NCBI RefSeq assembly: GCF_014132355.1
Contig: NZ_BLZO01000062.1
Coordinates: forward strand, 1-64,000
DNA: 64,000 nucleotides
Direction of reading: 5' to 3'
From: Okeania sp. KiyG1
Lineage (GTDB): Bacteria; Cyanobacteriota; Cyanobacteriia; Cyanobacteriales; Microcoleaceae
Under the pieces are notes generated by a model. That model made no database searches and was not told the DNA's origin. It saw only the letters and a list, made by a program, of their open reading frames with translations. Below, piece by piece: positions 10,280 to 21,339 of this stretch (position 1 is the first letter of the stretch; every line of letters begins with the position of its first letter). Position numbers and translations under genes: made by a program.

Positions 10280-11404
10280 TTAAGTAGTTTTAGCTTGCTC
10301 CTTTTTTGCTAGTAAATTCCTAATTGAAGCTTTTTCAATCAACCCTACTAATGCACCATTTTCACCAACTACAGTTAATTCATTAATTTGCTTTTGTTCC
10401 AACAAAGAAACTACTTCTAAAAGAGAAGTTTTAGCTACTACAGTCTCCATTGTTGTTACAGGTTTAGTTAATTCTTTGACCATAATTAAAGGCCACTCAG
10501 AAGTATTAACTACTTTCAAATCATCAACCTTAATGACTCCTACTAACTCCTCTACTTCATTAATAACTAAAAACTGCTTTCTACTATCTTTCCCAATTAC
10601 ATATTCATTCACAAATTCTCTTAAAGAAAGACTTTCTGAAACAATTGGGCTATCCGGAATAATAGCATCTGCTGCAGTTAAGTCCGCAAGAGTACCTTGA
10701 ATTTCTGCATATTGGGCAGAACGACCAGCATTTTGTAGTAAAAACAAACCAATTAGAATATTCCAAATATTAGGAAAACTACTAAATAAAAATGTAGGAA
10801 TTAAACCAGAAATTATTGCTAACCAACCAAATGCTTGACCTACTCTACTAGCAAAAATAATTCCTTTGTAAGGATTATTAGTGATTTTCCAAACAATAGA
10901 TTTAAGGATATTACCACCATCAAGAGGTAAGCCAGGAATTAAATTGAATAATGCTAAAGCTAAATTGATATAAGCTAAGAGTTGCATAATTGCTGCTAAT
11001 GGTCCGTTGATGGCTGTAAATATATTAATTACAGTAAACAAACCACATAAAACTATACTTACTAACGGACCTGCAATTGCCACCCAAAATGCTTCTCCAG
11101 GAGTTTTTGATTCTCTATCTAAACTAGCTAAACCTCCAAACAGAAATAGGGTAATTGATTTTACTTCTATTCCTTGAGATAGAGCAACAAAACTATGACC
11201 TAACTCATGAGCTAAAACAGAAGAAAATAATAATAATGCAGCTATTAATCCTAATATCAGTGGTAATATTTCGCCCAATTCTGGAAATTGATCTGCCAAA
11301 TTGCTACTATAAGTTAAAGTGACAAGAAATAAGACAATAAACCAGGATGAGTTAATGTAAAATGGTATGCCAAATAGGTTACCTACACGAAAAGACCTAT
11401 TCAT
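10280..11404 (-). CDS. Site-2 protease family zinc metalloprotease (M50) with CBS domains
   Basis: A 374-residue membrane protease. Several transmembrane helices fill about 15-225. The zinc motif HELGH is at H66-E67-H70, and the third ligand is D162 in NLIPGLPLDGGNILKS, both diagnostic of S2P. A tandem CBS pair (about 245-370) would sense adenosine nucleotides or gate the protease, as in the SpoIVFB-CBS subgroup common in cyanobacteria. S2P enzymes cleave within membranes, often releasing anti-sigma factors. AGAGGA lies upstream of the ATG. Monocistronic. Confidence 0.93.
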   Translation of the reverse strand: MNRSFRVGNLFGIPFYINSSWFIVLFLVTLTYSSNLADQFPELGEILPLILGLIAALLLFSSVLAHELGHSFVALSQGIEVKSITLFLFGGLASLDRESKTPGEAFWVAIAGPLVSIVLCGLFTVINIFTAINGPLAAIMQLLAYINLALALFNLIPGLPLDGGNILKSIVWKITNNPYKGIIFASRVGQAFGWLAIISGLIPTFLFSSFPNIWNILIGLFLLQNAGRSAQYAEIQGTLADLTAADAIIPDSPIVSESLSLREFVNEYVIGKDSRKQFLVINEVEELVGVIKVDDLKVVNTSEWPLIMVKELTKPVTTMETVVAKTSLLEVVSLLEQKQINELTVVGENGALVGLIEKASIRNLLAKKEQAKTT

Positions 11405-11731
11405 AAATTTATCCTCTAAGTTAATAATCTTTAATTAAAGGAATTTCTTCCTCTTTTAAATCTATATATTTACTGTAACAAAATGTAAATTGGCTTTGTA
11501 GTTTCTTAATATAGTGGTATCCCTCCCTCAATGTTCGGTCATAGAAAAATTAACTAAATTATTTTATGATCTTAAATTTATGATGATTTTATTATAATAT
11601 AGCTTTTTCCAATTCACCTCAGATACAGGATTTGGGATTTCAGGGAGCAAGCAAGAAATTAGATGTAACTTAACTGGATGATGGTTAATTACAGATAAAA
11701 TAAAAATTAGCAGTAAATACAATAGTTATTA
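11405..11731. other. AT-rich spacer between divergent genes
   Basis: No gene or repeat is evident. It should hold the promoters of the protease gene (minus strand) and the HAMP/MCP-like gene (plus strand); no confident -35/-10 pair was assigned. Confidence 0.5.
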
Positions 11732-13101
11732 ATGAAGAATAAACCTTATGGATAGGTTTGATGAGTGGAGGAATAACTGCAATTGCAACCGCTATTGTCA
11801 CAATGGTTTATTCCCCAACTTTTCTAAACAAAACTCACCGGAATTATGCGGTCGCTTGTACGGCAGGTATTACCAGTTTTATCACAACGTTTAGCTTAGG
11901 TATTATAACTGCCCAAAAACTTCGTTTTTCAACTAATAGACTAGAGAATTGTCTAGAGGATATTTCTGAGGGAAAATATAATATTAGAATTCCTATTTAT
12001 GCTAATGACGAGCTACAAGATTTGACTAAAAATTTAATTCTATGGCTGACGTGATTTGTAATCTTCTAATTAATCTAAAAATTAGAGAAGAAAGGAGCGA
12101 ACAGGATAAAGAAAAATCGCTAGTCAAGTTATAAAATTGTTGGATAAAGTAGATACTGCTGCTCATGGTCAAATTTATGTAAAACTCAAAGTTAGATGCG
12201 AAGAATTGGGAGTAATATCTTATTGTATTAATATGACTCTCAACAACTTTATAAAACTTGTTAAAAAGTCAATTCTGATAGTCAAGAAATTCTGACTCTA
12301 ATCGCAACAGATAGTCAAACTATTTTTCAAAATTTATCCCGAGAAAGTAAGTTGCAAGCAGAAGAAATAGATTCTTTTCTCACATCTTTAGAAGCGATAG
12401 TTGATACCTTTTATCAAAGAGCATATAAAGCATGGGAAGCCGAACAAGTTTATCAAGAAATTAGTAATTATGCTTCCACAAGTTACCAGTCAATAGGCAA
12501 TATTTTTCAAGAAATTATGGCAGCATATATGTTGATTTCAGAAATTCATCATAAAGTCAAAAGATTGACTGAGTATAATTATGATTTAAATAAAATCCAA
12601 GCTTTAGTCGAACAAATGAATATTCACAGTAAATTTTTGTTACTAAATACTGCTATTTTTGCTTATAGGAAAACCAGCAACGAAGACCTACTAAAAATAG
12701 CAATAAAATTGCAAGAAATGGCAAATAATTGGGATTTAATCAAGAAAAGTTTAGAACACTTTCAACACAATGTTCAAAGCTTAAATCTGACTATTTATGA
12801 GAATAATATAGTTGTAGAAGAATTCCCACAGCAAAAATTAGGAGAAGAAGTTAAGCAAGGACTAACTAAAATTGTTCAGAATATCTATAAATTTAATAAC
12901 TATATAGATAATGTTGCATCTTTAGGAGAAAATCAGACCGATAATCTACAAAAATCACAGAATTTTTACAAATTATCCACAAAAAAATATCGAAAGAAGT
13001 CAAGTGACAAAAAATTATATGATTCTTCACAAAAAATTATGAATATTACAGAGAGTTTAGCAGAATCAGTTAAACATTTTACTTTAGAAAAAACAGAATA
13101 A
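11732..13101 (+). CDS. HAMP-domain, MCP-like membrane protein (3-4 frameshifts as given)
   Basis: As written the gene is broken, but one added A at 12028-12032, 12112-12116 and 12263-12267 gives one continuous protein. A further added A at 11741-11743 would start it at the ATG 11732 (MKNKTLWIGLMSGG), for about 457 residues. It has two N-terminal membrane helices, a HAMP domain (NIRIPIYANDELQDLTKKFNSMADVI), a second HAMP-like block (LLDKVDTAAHG ... LGVISYCINMTLNN) and a long coiled coil. The distal part resembles a chemoreceptor signalling helix (LVEQMNIHSKFLLLNTAIFAYR) but lacks the conserved E-A-R-A-G-E tip that binds CheA/CheW. It may be a decoy or structural relative of a pilus-motility receptor. 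Confidence 0.7.
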
Positions 13102-13681
13102 TTATTGAGTTTGAGATAAATTTCAAAATCTAATATTGACATCCTTATTTAAGAGGCGATCGCTAGATAAATTTTATTTGAATTTTGAAGAAGGAAGAAG
13201 TTAATGGCAATGAGGATAAGAATATTGAAAAGTTGCCACTTGGAGTCTACAAACCCCAACTAATTGTAGATGCCGTGAGACAGCAGAGTATTAAACTAAT
13301 CAGGAACAAAAGATCGAATTTTTTTGGGGTATCTGTAGCAGTTAGACACCATCAAAAATTATTTAAAATTAAGGCTATTATTGAGATTTAGATTTTAGTC
13401 AAAACGATAAAATCTATATTCTTTAGTTAGTTATTTCAATTTCATAAATTGTTGCTATATTAATTTTACAGGAAGAGTGAAAATATCTTAATAGTTTTGC
13501 AGACCATTTGACTGTAACTATCTTGAGTTTTAATTTGTCATTCTTGATAACTCTTCTCACCTTATAGATAAAATTTTCTGAAAATATCTACTTTTTATCT
13601 TGATGATATTTTCCAACAATTCAATTATCAAAAGTGATTTTTAAACAAGCAAAAATACAGTGATGAAAAGCTCAAAAAAAT
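13102..13681. other. AT-rich spacer with no convincing gene
   Basis: Contains one HIP1 site near 13157. A 68-codon open frame starting TTG at 13185 (KKEEVNGNEDKNIEKLPLG) has no ribosome site and no recognisable family, so I leave it uncalled. Nothing else identified. Confidence 0.5.
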
Positions 13682-14287
13682 TCACCTTAGTTCTGGAGGA
13701 TATTTGTTTCCTGAAAGAAAATATTGACGAATTTGAAACATTGGTCGCCAAGCAATAGCATTATAATTAGTACGAGCTGATGCTAAATTATTTCCTTGAG
13801 CATCAAATACTTCAAGGCATCCATCACCATCAGTAGTTGTGCGAATAATTAATGTATCTTGACCTTCAATAGTTATTCTCAATCCATAAGCTTTACCCCA
13901 GTCTCCTTCTTCGGCTTTATTATAAAATTTGTAGGATTCCCAAACACTATTTGGTAGTTGATTCACTGTTGCTTCAAAATCATTTTCTCCATCAACCGCC
14001 ATACATTTTGGTATCTCATCAAATTTCTGCAAGTCACTTAGATAAAGTCCTCCATAAAGACTTACAAGATTTTCAAGATTAAAGGCAAATCTTAACTGAT
14101 ACTTATATTCATCAACAAATTCTTTTTGTAGAAGTTCTTCTGCCTTTTCAAGATTTAATCCGTGAATATAAAAAGATAAATTTTCATAGGGTTTAATTAC
14201 TTCTAGAACTACAGGTTTTCCCCGGTCATACACTTTTAAATATTTCTGAGAATAAAATCCTTTGACAGTTTCTACAAAATTACTCAT
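13682..14287 (-). CDS. Hypothetical protein, 201 residues
   Basis: A soluble protein without signal peptide or membrane helix. It is aromatic- and acid-rich. The C-terminal part (about 120-201) has alternating hydrophobic strands (YGLRITIEGQDTLIIRTTTDGDG) and a DAQGN turn, suggesting a beta-rich domain. I do not recognise a family. The ATG is followed by a coherent frame with normal codon use. Its 5' side faces the 148-bp tandem array, so its promoter must lie within roughly 150 bases or in the array edge. Confidence 0.7.
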   Translation of the reverse strand: MSNFVETVKGFYSQKYLKVYDRGKPVVLEVIKPYENLSFYIHGLNLEKAEELLQKEFVDEYKYQLRFAFNLENLVSLYGGLYLSDLQKFDEIPKCMAVDGENDFEATVNQLPNSVWESYKFYNKAEEGDWGKAYGLRITIEGQDTLIIRTTTDGDGCLEVFDAQGNNLASARTNYNAIAWRPMFQIRQYFLSGNKYPPELR

Positions 14288-14449
14288 TGTTAATCCCCAA
14301 AATTTTTACTCAAAAAATCCACTATATAAAATTTAGTATAAATATTTGATTCCCTTAGCAACCCCCTTTCAGCAATCAACAATTATTACTCGGAGTAAAC
14401 TCAAAATTTCATCTAAAATTAAAATGATATTTCCCCATACTTACCATAG

Positions 14450-17400
14450 GCAAAAATTTCACTTTCTATACCTATATCTATATTGATAGAGAAATTTTCA
14501 TTGCCAGAAGTAAAGAAAAAGCGACGATTTTTCCTCAGAGCATAAATTTCCAACTCAGACAAAAGATAAATAGAAAAAATTCACCACCTCCCACAACCAA
14601 AAATCAGACATTGCCATACTTATCTATCTATTTATAGAGAAATTTTTACTGCCAGAGGTAAAGGAAAGCCAAGGATTTTTCCTCAGAACAGAAATTCCCC
14701 ACTCAGACAAAAAATAAATGGATAAAAATCTCTCATCTCCCACAACCAAAAATCAGACATTGCCATACCCATCTATATATTTATCGGAAATTTTCACTGC
14801 CAGAGATAAAGGAAAGCCAAGGATTTTTCCTCAGAGCAGAAATTCCCGACTCCGACAAAAGACAAATGGAGAAAAATCTCTCATCTCCCACAGCCAAAAT
14901 TAAAGAAAAAATCGTCATTTTTCCTCAGAACAGAAATTCCCGACTCAGACAAAAGATAAATAGAGAAAAATCTCTCATCTCCCATAACCAAAAATCAGAC
15001 ATTGCCAAACCTATATCTATATTTATTGGAAACTTTCACTGCCAAAATTAAAGAAAAATCGTCATTTTTCCTCAGAGCAGAAATTCCCGACTCCGACAAA
15101 AGATAAATAGAGAAAAATCTCTCATCTCCCATAACCAAAAATCAGACATTGCCAAACCTATATCTATATTTATTGGAAACTTTCACTGCCAAAATTAAAG
15201 AAAAAATCGTCATTTTTCCTCAGAACAGAAATTCCCGACTCAGACAAAAGATAAATAGAGAAAAATCTCTCATCTCCCATAACCAAAAATCAGACATTGC
15301 CAAACCTATATCTATATTTATTGGAAACTTTCACTGCCAAAATTAAAGAAAAAATCGTCATTTTTCCTCAGAACAGAAATTCCCGACTCCGACAAAAGAT
15401 AAATAGAGAAAAATCTCTCATCTCCCATAACCAAAAATCAGACATTGCCAAACCTATATCTATATTTATTGGAAACTTTCACTGCCAAAATTAAAGAAAA
15501 AATCGTCATTTTTCCTCAGAACAGAAATTCCCGACTCCGACAAAAGATAAATAGAGAAAAATCTCTCATCTCCCATAACCAAAAATCAGACATTGCCAAA
15601 CCTATATCTATATTTATTGGAAACTTTCACTGCCAAAATTAAAGAAAAAATCGTCATTTTTCCTCAGAACAGAAATTCCCGACTCCGACAAAAGATAAAT
15701 AGAGAAAAATCTCTCATCTCCCATAACCAAAAATCAGACATTGCCAAACCTATATCTATATTTATTGGAAACTTTCACTGCCAAAATTAAAGAAAAAATC
15801 GTCATTTTTCCTCAGAACAGAAATTCCCGACTCCGACAAAAGATAAATAGAGAAAAATCTCTCATCTCCCATAACCAAAAATCAGACATTGCCAAACCTA
15901 TATCTATATTTATTGGAAACTTTCACTGCCAAAATTAAAGAAAAAATCGTCATTTTTCCTCAGAACAGAAATTCCCGACTCCGACAAAAGATAAATAGAG
16001 AAAAATCTCTCATCTCCCATAACCAAAAATCAGACATTGCCAAACCTATATCTATATTTATTGGAAACTTTCACTGCCAAAATTAAAGAAAAAATCGTCA
16101 TTTTTCCTCAGAACAGAAATTCCCGACTCCGACAAAAGATAAATAGAGAAAAATCTCTCATCTCCCATAACCAAAAATCAGACATTGCCAAACCTATATC
16201 TATATTTATTGGAAACTTTCACTGCCAAAATTAAAGAAAAAATCGTCATTTTTCCTCAGAACAGAAATTCCCGACTCCGACAAAAGATAAATAGAGAAAA
16301 ATCTCTCATCTCCCATAACCAAAAATCAGACATTGCCAAACCTATATCTATATTTATTGGAAACTTTCACTGCCAAAATTAAAGAAAAAATCGTCATTTT
16401 TCCTCAGAACAGAAATTCCCGACTCCGACAAAAGATAAATAGAGAAAAATCTCTCATCTCCCATAACCAAAAATCAGACATTGCCAAACCTATATCTATA
16501 TTTATTGGAAACTTTCACTGCCAAAATTAAAGAAAAAATCGTCATTTTTCCTCAGAACAGAAATTCCCGACTCCGACAAAAGATAAATAGAGAAAAATCT
16601 CTCATCTCCCATAACCAAAAATCAGACATTGCCAAACCTATATCTATATTTATTGGAAACTTTCACTGCCAAAATTAAAGAAAAAATCGTCATTTTTCCT
16701 CAGAACAGAAATTCCCGACTCCGACAAAAGATAAATAGAGAAAAATCTCTCATCTCCCATAACCAAAAATCAGACATTGCCAAACCTATATCTATATTTA
16801 TTGGAAACTTTCACTGCCAAAATTAAAGAAAAAATCGTCATTTTTCCTCAGAACAGAAATTCCCGACTCCGACAAAAGATAAATAGAGAAAAATCTCTCA
16901 TCTCCCATAACCAAAAATCAGACATTGCCAAACCTATATCTATATTTATTGGAAACTTTCACTGCCAAAATTAAAGAAAAAATCGTCATTTTTCCTCAGA
17001 ACAGAAATTCCCGACTCCGACAAAAGATAAATAGAGAAAAATCTCTCATCTCCCATAACCAAAAATCAGACATTGCCAAACCTATATCTATATTTATTGG
17101 AAACTTTCACTGCCAAAATTAAAGAAAAAATCGTCATTTTTCCTCAGAACAGAAATTCCCGACTCCGACAAAAGATAAATAGAGAAAAATCTCTCATCTC
17201 CCACAAGCAAAAATCAGACATTGCCAAACCTATATCTATATTTATTGGAAACTTTCACTGCCAAAATTAAAGAAAAATCGTCATTTTTCCTCAGAACAGA
17301 AATTCCCGACTCCGACAAAAGATAAATAGAGAAAAATCTCTCATCTCCCACAAGCAAAAATCAGACATTGCCAAACCTATATCTATATTTATTGGAAACT

Positions 17401-17805
17401 TTCACTGCCAAAATTAAAGAAAAATCGTCATTTTTCCTCAGAACAGAAATTCCCGACTCCGACAAAAGATAAATAGAGAAAAATCTCTCATCTCCCACAG
17501 CCAAAATTAAAGAAAAAATCGTCATTTTTCCTCAGAACAGAAATTCCCGACTCAGACAAAAGATAAATAGAGAAAAATCTCTCATCTCCCACAAGCAAAA
17601 ATCAGACATTGCCAAACCTATATCTATATTTATTGGAAACTTTCACTGCCAAAATTAAAGAAAAAATCGTCATTTTTCCTCAGAACAGAAATTCCCGACT
17701 CCGACAAAAGATAAATAGAGAAAAATCTCTCATCTCCCACAAGCAAAAATCAGACATTGCCAAACCTATATCTATATATTTATAGAGAAATTTTTACTGC
17801 TACCT
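14450..17805. repeat. Tandem array of 148-bp repeats, about 23 units
   Basis: A landmark CAGACATTGCC recurs at 14605, 14754, 14996, 15143, then every 148 bases from 15291 to 17215 (14 copies), then 17362, 17603 and 17751. The 14 central copies look almost identical; the outer copies are diverged (AGGTAAAGGAAAGCC instead of AATTAAAGAAAAAATC). Two copies, one near each end, are 94-bp short units lacking the CAGACATTGCC block. Each unit holds two small hairpins (GAAAAAT-CGTC-ATTTTTC and AGAGA-AAAA-TCTCT). Because 148 is not a multiple of 3, each unit shows overlapping 65-codon frames in rotating phase; these are not genes. There are no unique spacers, so it is not a CRISPR. Confidence 0.95.
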
Positions 17806-17877
17806 TTATTCAAAGTAAAAATTTTAGATAGAGACAAGCGATCGCTCATCTCAATTCACAAAACTTTCCCAAATTCA

Positions 17878-20800
17878 TCACACCAGAAAATCTAGAGAAA
17901 AACTCATTATTTTCCAAGGTGAAATTTCACAACTTCCACTCTCAAAATCAACAGAAGATTCAGCAACATCTCGCTCCAACAAATCAACAACTTTTCCTAC
18001 TGCCAAACCAGCATCACTTTCCAACTTCAAAATTGCCTCTCTTCCCAAACATTCATAACACCTTAAAACCCAATATTGATTATTCTCCGACCGTTTCAAC
18101 GCCATCAAAATTAAATTATCAGTTTCCCAACCCAAGAAACGATAAATTTGTGGCAACCTTCCACCAGATTTTTCCGAACTAATCCACGGCATTACCTTAA
18201 CAAGCAAAGGCAGATTTAACTCATAACCCCGTTGCACAGTACCAGCACTTTCCCAACTTCCCAAATGAGGATAAATAGCATAAGTAAATTCGTGAATTCC
18301 CACATCAGCTTCCTCATCAGGCCAAGTCGAACCTCTTAATAAAGTTAAACGTAATTCATCCGACTTTGCATCATATCCATACTTACAATCATTCAGCAAA
18401 CTTACCCCATAATTATCATCACTAATATCCGCCCAACGTAAAGCAGGAACTTCCCATTTTGCCTTATCTCTTTCTGTCTGAAACTTAGTCATTCTCTTAA
18501 TTGCCCCACAAGGAATTTCATAAGTAACAAAATCCGTATCTATATTTATAGGAAAAGCCACCTTAACTAAAGTATGACTTTCCTGCCAATTTACCCAACA
18601 TTTAATTTTTAGCAGCGGAGAACCAAACTCCAGAATATAATCCTGACAAAATTCAGACTTTCCTATTTTTCTAATAACTCGCAGACAACTTCTTAAATCT
18701 CCCCGTTCCATCCACCCAATATCTATTAATTTTGCAGGAGCTAAAAGATATTCTTGATAATTTGGATCAATATTCCAAGCATCCCAATATTGACCCTCAT
18801 CTTGAAAAACTTGCAATTCATTCCCCTTCCCTTTTCCCAAAACTTCCCGTTCATTAACCTTGTCAAAAATACTCTCCAAATTTCCCATTTTCCCCTCCAC
18901 CTTTACCCGTAATAAATCATTCTCTAAAAGCCATCCTTCACCATCTAAACTAACAGTATTGACAAACTCAATTTTTTTCGCTATCCTTTCTGTAGAATAG
19001 GGAATAGGTGTGCTCATATATAGTCTTTTGTCCAAATCTGAAAACCCACAACATAACCAAAACACTCGATAACCAACCCCAGGCACATCAGAAGCAACAA
19101 ACAACAAATCCTGAACCGAGACCTGAGAACTAACTAATTTTCCCTCATTGTCATAAACTAGCCAGTCATTTCCATCGCTTTGCATACCAGCAGAATAATT
19201 ATCCATATCCAAACCCTCTCCCTGCTCCATCTCTTGATGCGCCTTCCCTTTCATCTGTCGCCGACCTGGGGTCGCACCGCCACTCCCTACCCCCCAACAA
19301 CCCTTTTTTTCCGGAGGCGCTGGCAAAGCAACCGAAACCAATTCCGAACGTTGCCAATTCAAAGAATTAAAAACAATAACCGGAAAAAACATCCCACCTT
19401 CACCAGAATCAAACGAAAAAGGCCGACAAAAATCAATCTGAGAAGCGATCGCCTCCATAGCCTCATCCAAAATTTCCAACCCTAACCGTTCAGACTCCCT
19501 CCAACTACCATTAGCATCCACATAAACATCAGAAATAGCCGAACCAGGCAAAATATCATGAAACTGATTAAACAAAACCCCCTTCCAAGCAACCTCCAAA
19601 TCACTCTTCCGGTAAAAAGCTCCAGTCACAACCGAAGCAAAAACAGCAAACAACTCCGCCTCATACAACAAACCCTCACAACAACGGTTCCATCTTTTTT
19701 GATCCGCATGAGTCGTATAACAACCCCGATGAAACTCCAAATAAAGTTCATCCCGCCAAACAGGATAATCATCAGAACATTCCCTCGCCAACTCCACCAA
19801 AAAACTCTCAGCAGTCGTAAACTCCAACAAAGGAAAAAAACCAGACTCCCGCCATCTTTTCCCTACCTCCAACATATCCCTAGTCGGACCTCCACCATGG
19901 TCTCCCACCCCAGGCAACCACAAAACATTTTTCCTGCCAGTTTTCACCAACCATTCACAAGCAAACCTTCCCATCCTCACAACATCAATACCCTCCCCTA
20001 TCGGCGGTAACATCAAACTAAAAATCCGACTTTTATCCAGACCTTCCCACCAAAAAACCTCAAAAGGAAACTCCATCAAATCATTCCAACGCAACTTTTG
20101 AGTCACAAAATATTCCATACCCCCACCCTGAAGAATTTGTGGAAGTTGCCAACAAAAACCAAAACTATCAGGCAACCAAGCTACAAGAGAAAATCTGCCA
20201 AACTTTTCCCAAAAATAACCTTGACCATATAAAACCTGCCGAACAATTGATTCACCACTCACCATATTTAACTCTGGTTCCACCCACAAACCCCCAACAA
20301 ACTCCCACTTTCCCAACTCAACTTGTCCTTTAATTCTATTAAATAAATCTGGTCGATTTATCTCTATCCATTCATATAGTGCCGGAGTCGAATGACAGAA
20401 AATAAGTTCCGGAAAATCTTGTTGTAAATTCAATACAGACTCAAAAGTTCGTTCCGCCACTTCCCAAGTTTCTTTTACATCCCATAACCAAGCTAAATCT
20501 AAATGAGCATGACCCAATAATTTCAGTTTTAAACTATTAATATACTTCTCAGAAATTTTGGCTATTTCAGCATTGACTTTTAACAGACACTTTTCAAATT
20601 TTTCCCTCTCTCTAACTGAATGCCAATCTATCAAATTCACCGCATCTTTTATTCTGTCTATATCTAAGTCATTCTCAGTCTCAACCTTTGCCAAATATTC
20701 AACCAAAATTTCTAACTCGTCTGCCAAAAAACCAGGGTCTAGCTGATAATTATCCACATTTTCATACACACACCAAGACTTTACCAAAGCTCCCCAGTCA

Positions 20801-21225
20801 TGTACTGGACTTACCAACTTAATCCCAATTAAAAAAGTCTCCCCAACCATTGCCTTTCGACTCAGTAAAATTCGACTCGAACAGTCAAATAAATCTCCTG
20901 TTTGTACTAATTTTCCGTTCACATAAATTTCCGCAGATTCAGCCCACCAAGTTAAACCTAATTTTAAAGATAAATCAGCTAAAAAATAGTCGTTTAAGTG
21001 TGAGGGAATTATCAATTTTTGCCCTAACCATAAAATCTGTTTACCTTTTGCCCAGGCAATATGTTTTCTCTCATTTGTTACAGCTAACTCCCAACTGTCT
21101 AAATTTTCAAGTGCGGTTAAAGGTATATCTCTTTGTCGGTATCGCCATTGTCTTTGAATATCTACTTGGGTTAGTTTTCGTAGTTTGTCTATAGTTGTGG
21201 AAATTTCTTTGATAAGAAGTTGCAT
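17878..21225 (-). CDS. Alpha-mannosidase, glycoside hydrolase family 38
   Basis: An 1115-residue cytosolic retaining alpha-mannosidase. The zinc-binding HAHLDLAWLW motif places H239 and D243; the catalytic nucleophile is D353 in AWLPDSFGFCWQLPQIL. GDHGGGPTRDML (about 450) is another family block. Order: N-terminal beta domain (about 1-230), catalytic barrel (about 232-520), helical bundle, and C-terminal beta domains. It likely removes mannose from storage or cell-envelope glycans, or recycles extracellular mannosides. No signal peptide. The frame is intact over its full length. Its 3' end borders the 148-bp array and its 5' side borders a second tandem array. Confidence 0.95.
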   Translation of the reverse strand: MQLLIKEISTTIDKLRKLTQVDIQRQWRYRQRDIPLTALENLDSWELAVTNERKHIAWAKGKQILWLGQKLIIPSHLNDYFLADLSLKLGLTWWAESAEIYVNGKLVQTGDLFDCSSRILLSRKAMVGETFLIGIKLVSPVHDWGALVKSWCVYENVDNYQLDPGFLADELEILVEYLAKVETENDLDIDRIKDAVNLIDWHSVREREKFEKCLLKVNAEIAKISEKYINSLKLKLLGHAHLDLAWLWDVKETWEVAERTFESVLNLQQDFPELIFCHSTPALYEWIEINRPDLFNRIKGQVELGKWEFVGGLWVEPELNMVSGESIVRQVLYGQGYFWEKFGRFSLVAWLPDSFGFCWQLPQILQGGGMEYFVTQKLRWNDLMEFPFEVFWWEGLDKSRIFSLMLPPIGEGIDVVRMGRFACEWLVKTGRKNVLWLPGVGDHGGGPTRDMLEVGKRWRESGFFPLLEFTTAESFLVELARECSDDYPVWRDELYLEFHRGCYTTHADQKRWNRCCEGLLYEAELFAVFASVVTGAFYRKSDLEVAWKGVLFNQFHDILPGSAISDVYVDANGSWRESERLGLEILDEAMEAIASQIDFCRPFSFDSGEGGMFFPVIVFNSLNWQRSELVSVALPAPPEKKGCWGVGSGGATPGRRQMKGKAHQEMEQGEGLDMDNYSAGMQSDGNDWLVYDNEGKLVSSQVSVQDLLFVASDVPGVGYRVFWLCCGFSDLDKRLYMSTPIPYSTERIAKKIEFVNTVSLDGEGWLLENDLLRVKVEGKMGNLESIFDKVNEREVLGKGKGNELQVFQDEGQYWDAWNIDPNYQEYLLAPAKLIDIGWMERGDLRSCLRVIRKIGKSEFCQDYILEFGSPLLKIKCWVNWQESHTLVKVAFPINIDTDFVTYEIPCGAIKRMTKFQTERDKAKWEVPALRWADISDDNYGVSLLNDCKYGYDAKSDELRLTLLRGSTWPDEEADVGIHEFTYAIYPHLGSWESAGTVQRGYELNLPLLVKVMPWISSEKSGGRLPQIYRFLGWETDNLILMALKRSENNQYWVLRCYECLGREAILKLESDAGLAVGKVVDLLERDVAESSVDFESGSCEISPWKIMSFSLDFLV

Positions 21226-21339
21226 AAAGTTTTGATTTCTTGATTATTGATCTGGTTAGACCGAGTATATAGCAGAATAAAGAAGGAAGAAGAATAGGAT
21301 AGATAGGATATAAGCTATCGTTCCACTCAACTGAGAAGA

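Noticed and set aside
14718-17270. Seventeen small proteins of about 65 residues from overlapping frames in the 148-bp array
   Set aside because: They arise because the unit is not a multiple of three; they overlap one another, start at TTG and lack ribosome sites.
14450-17805. CRISPR array
   Set aside because: Units are contiguous and identical throughout; there are no repeat-spacer alternations, no unique spacers and no cas genes in the window.
17919-21194. Several plus-strand open frames across the alpha-mannosidase
   Set aside because: All are antisense shadows of a well-supported, full-length GH38 gene.
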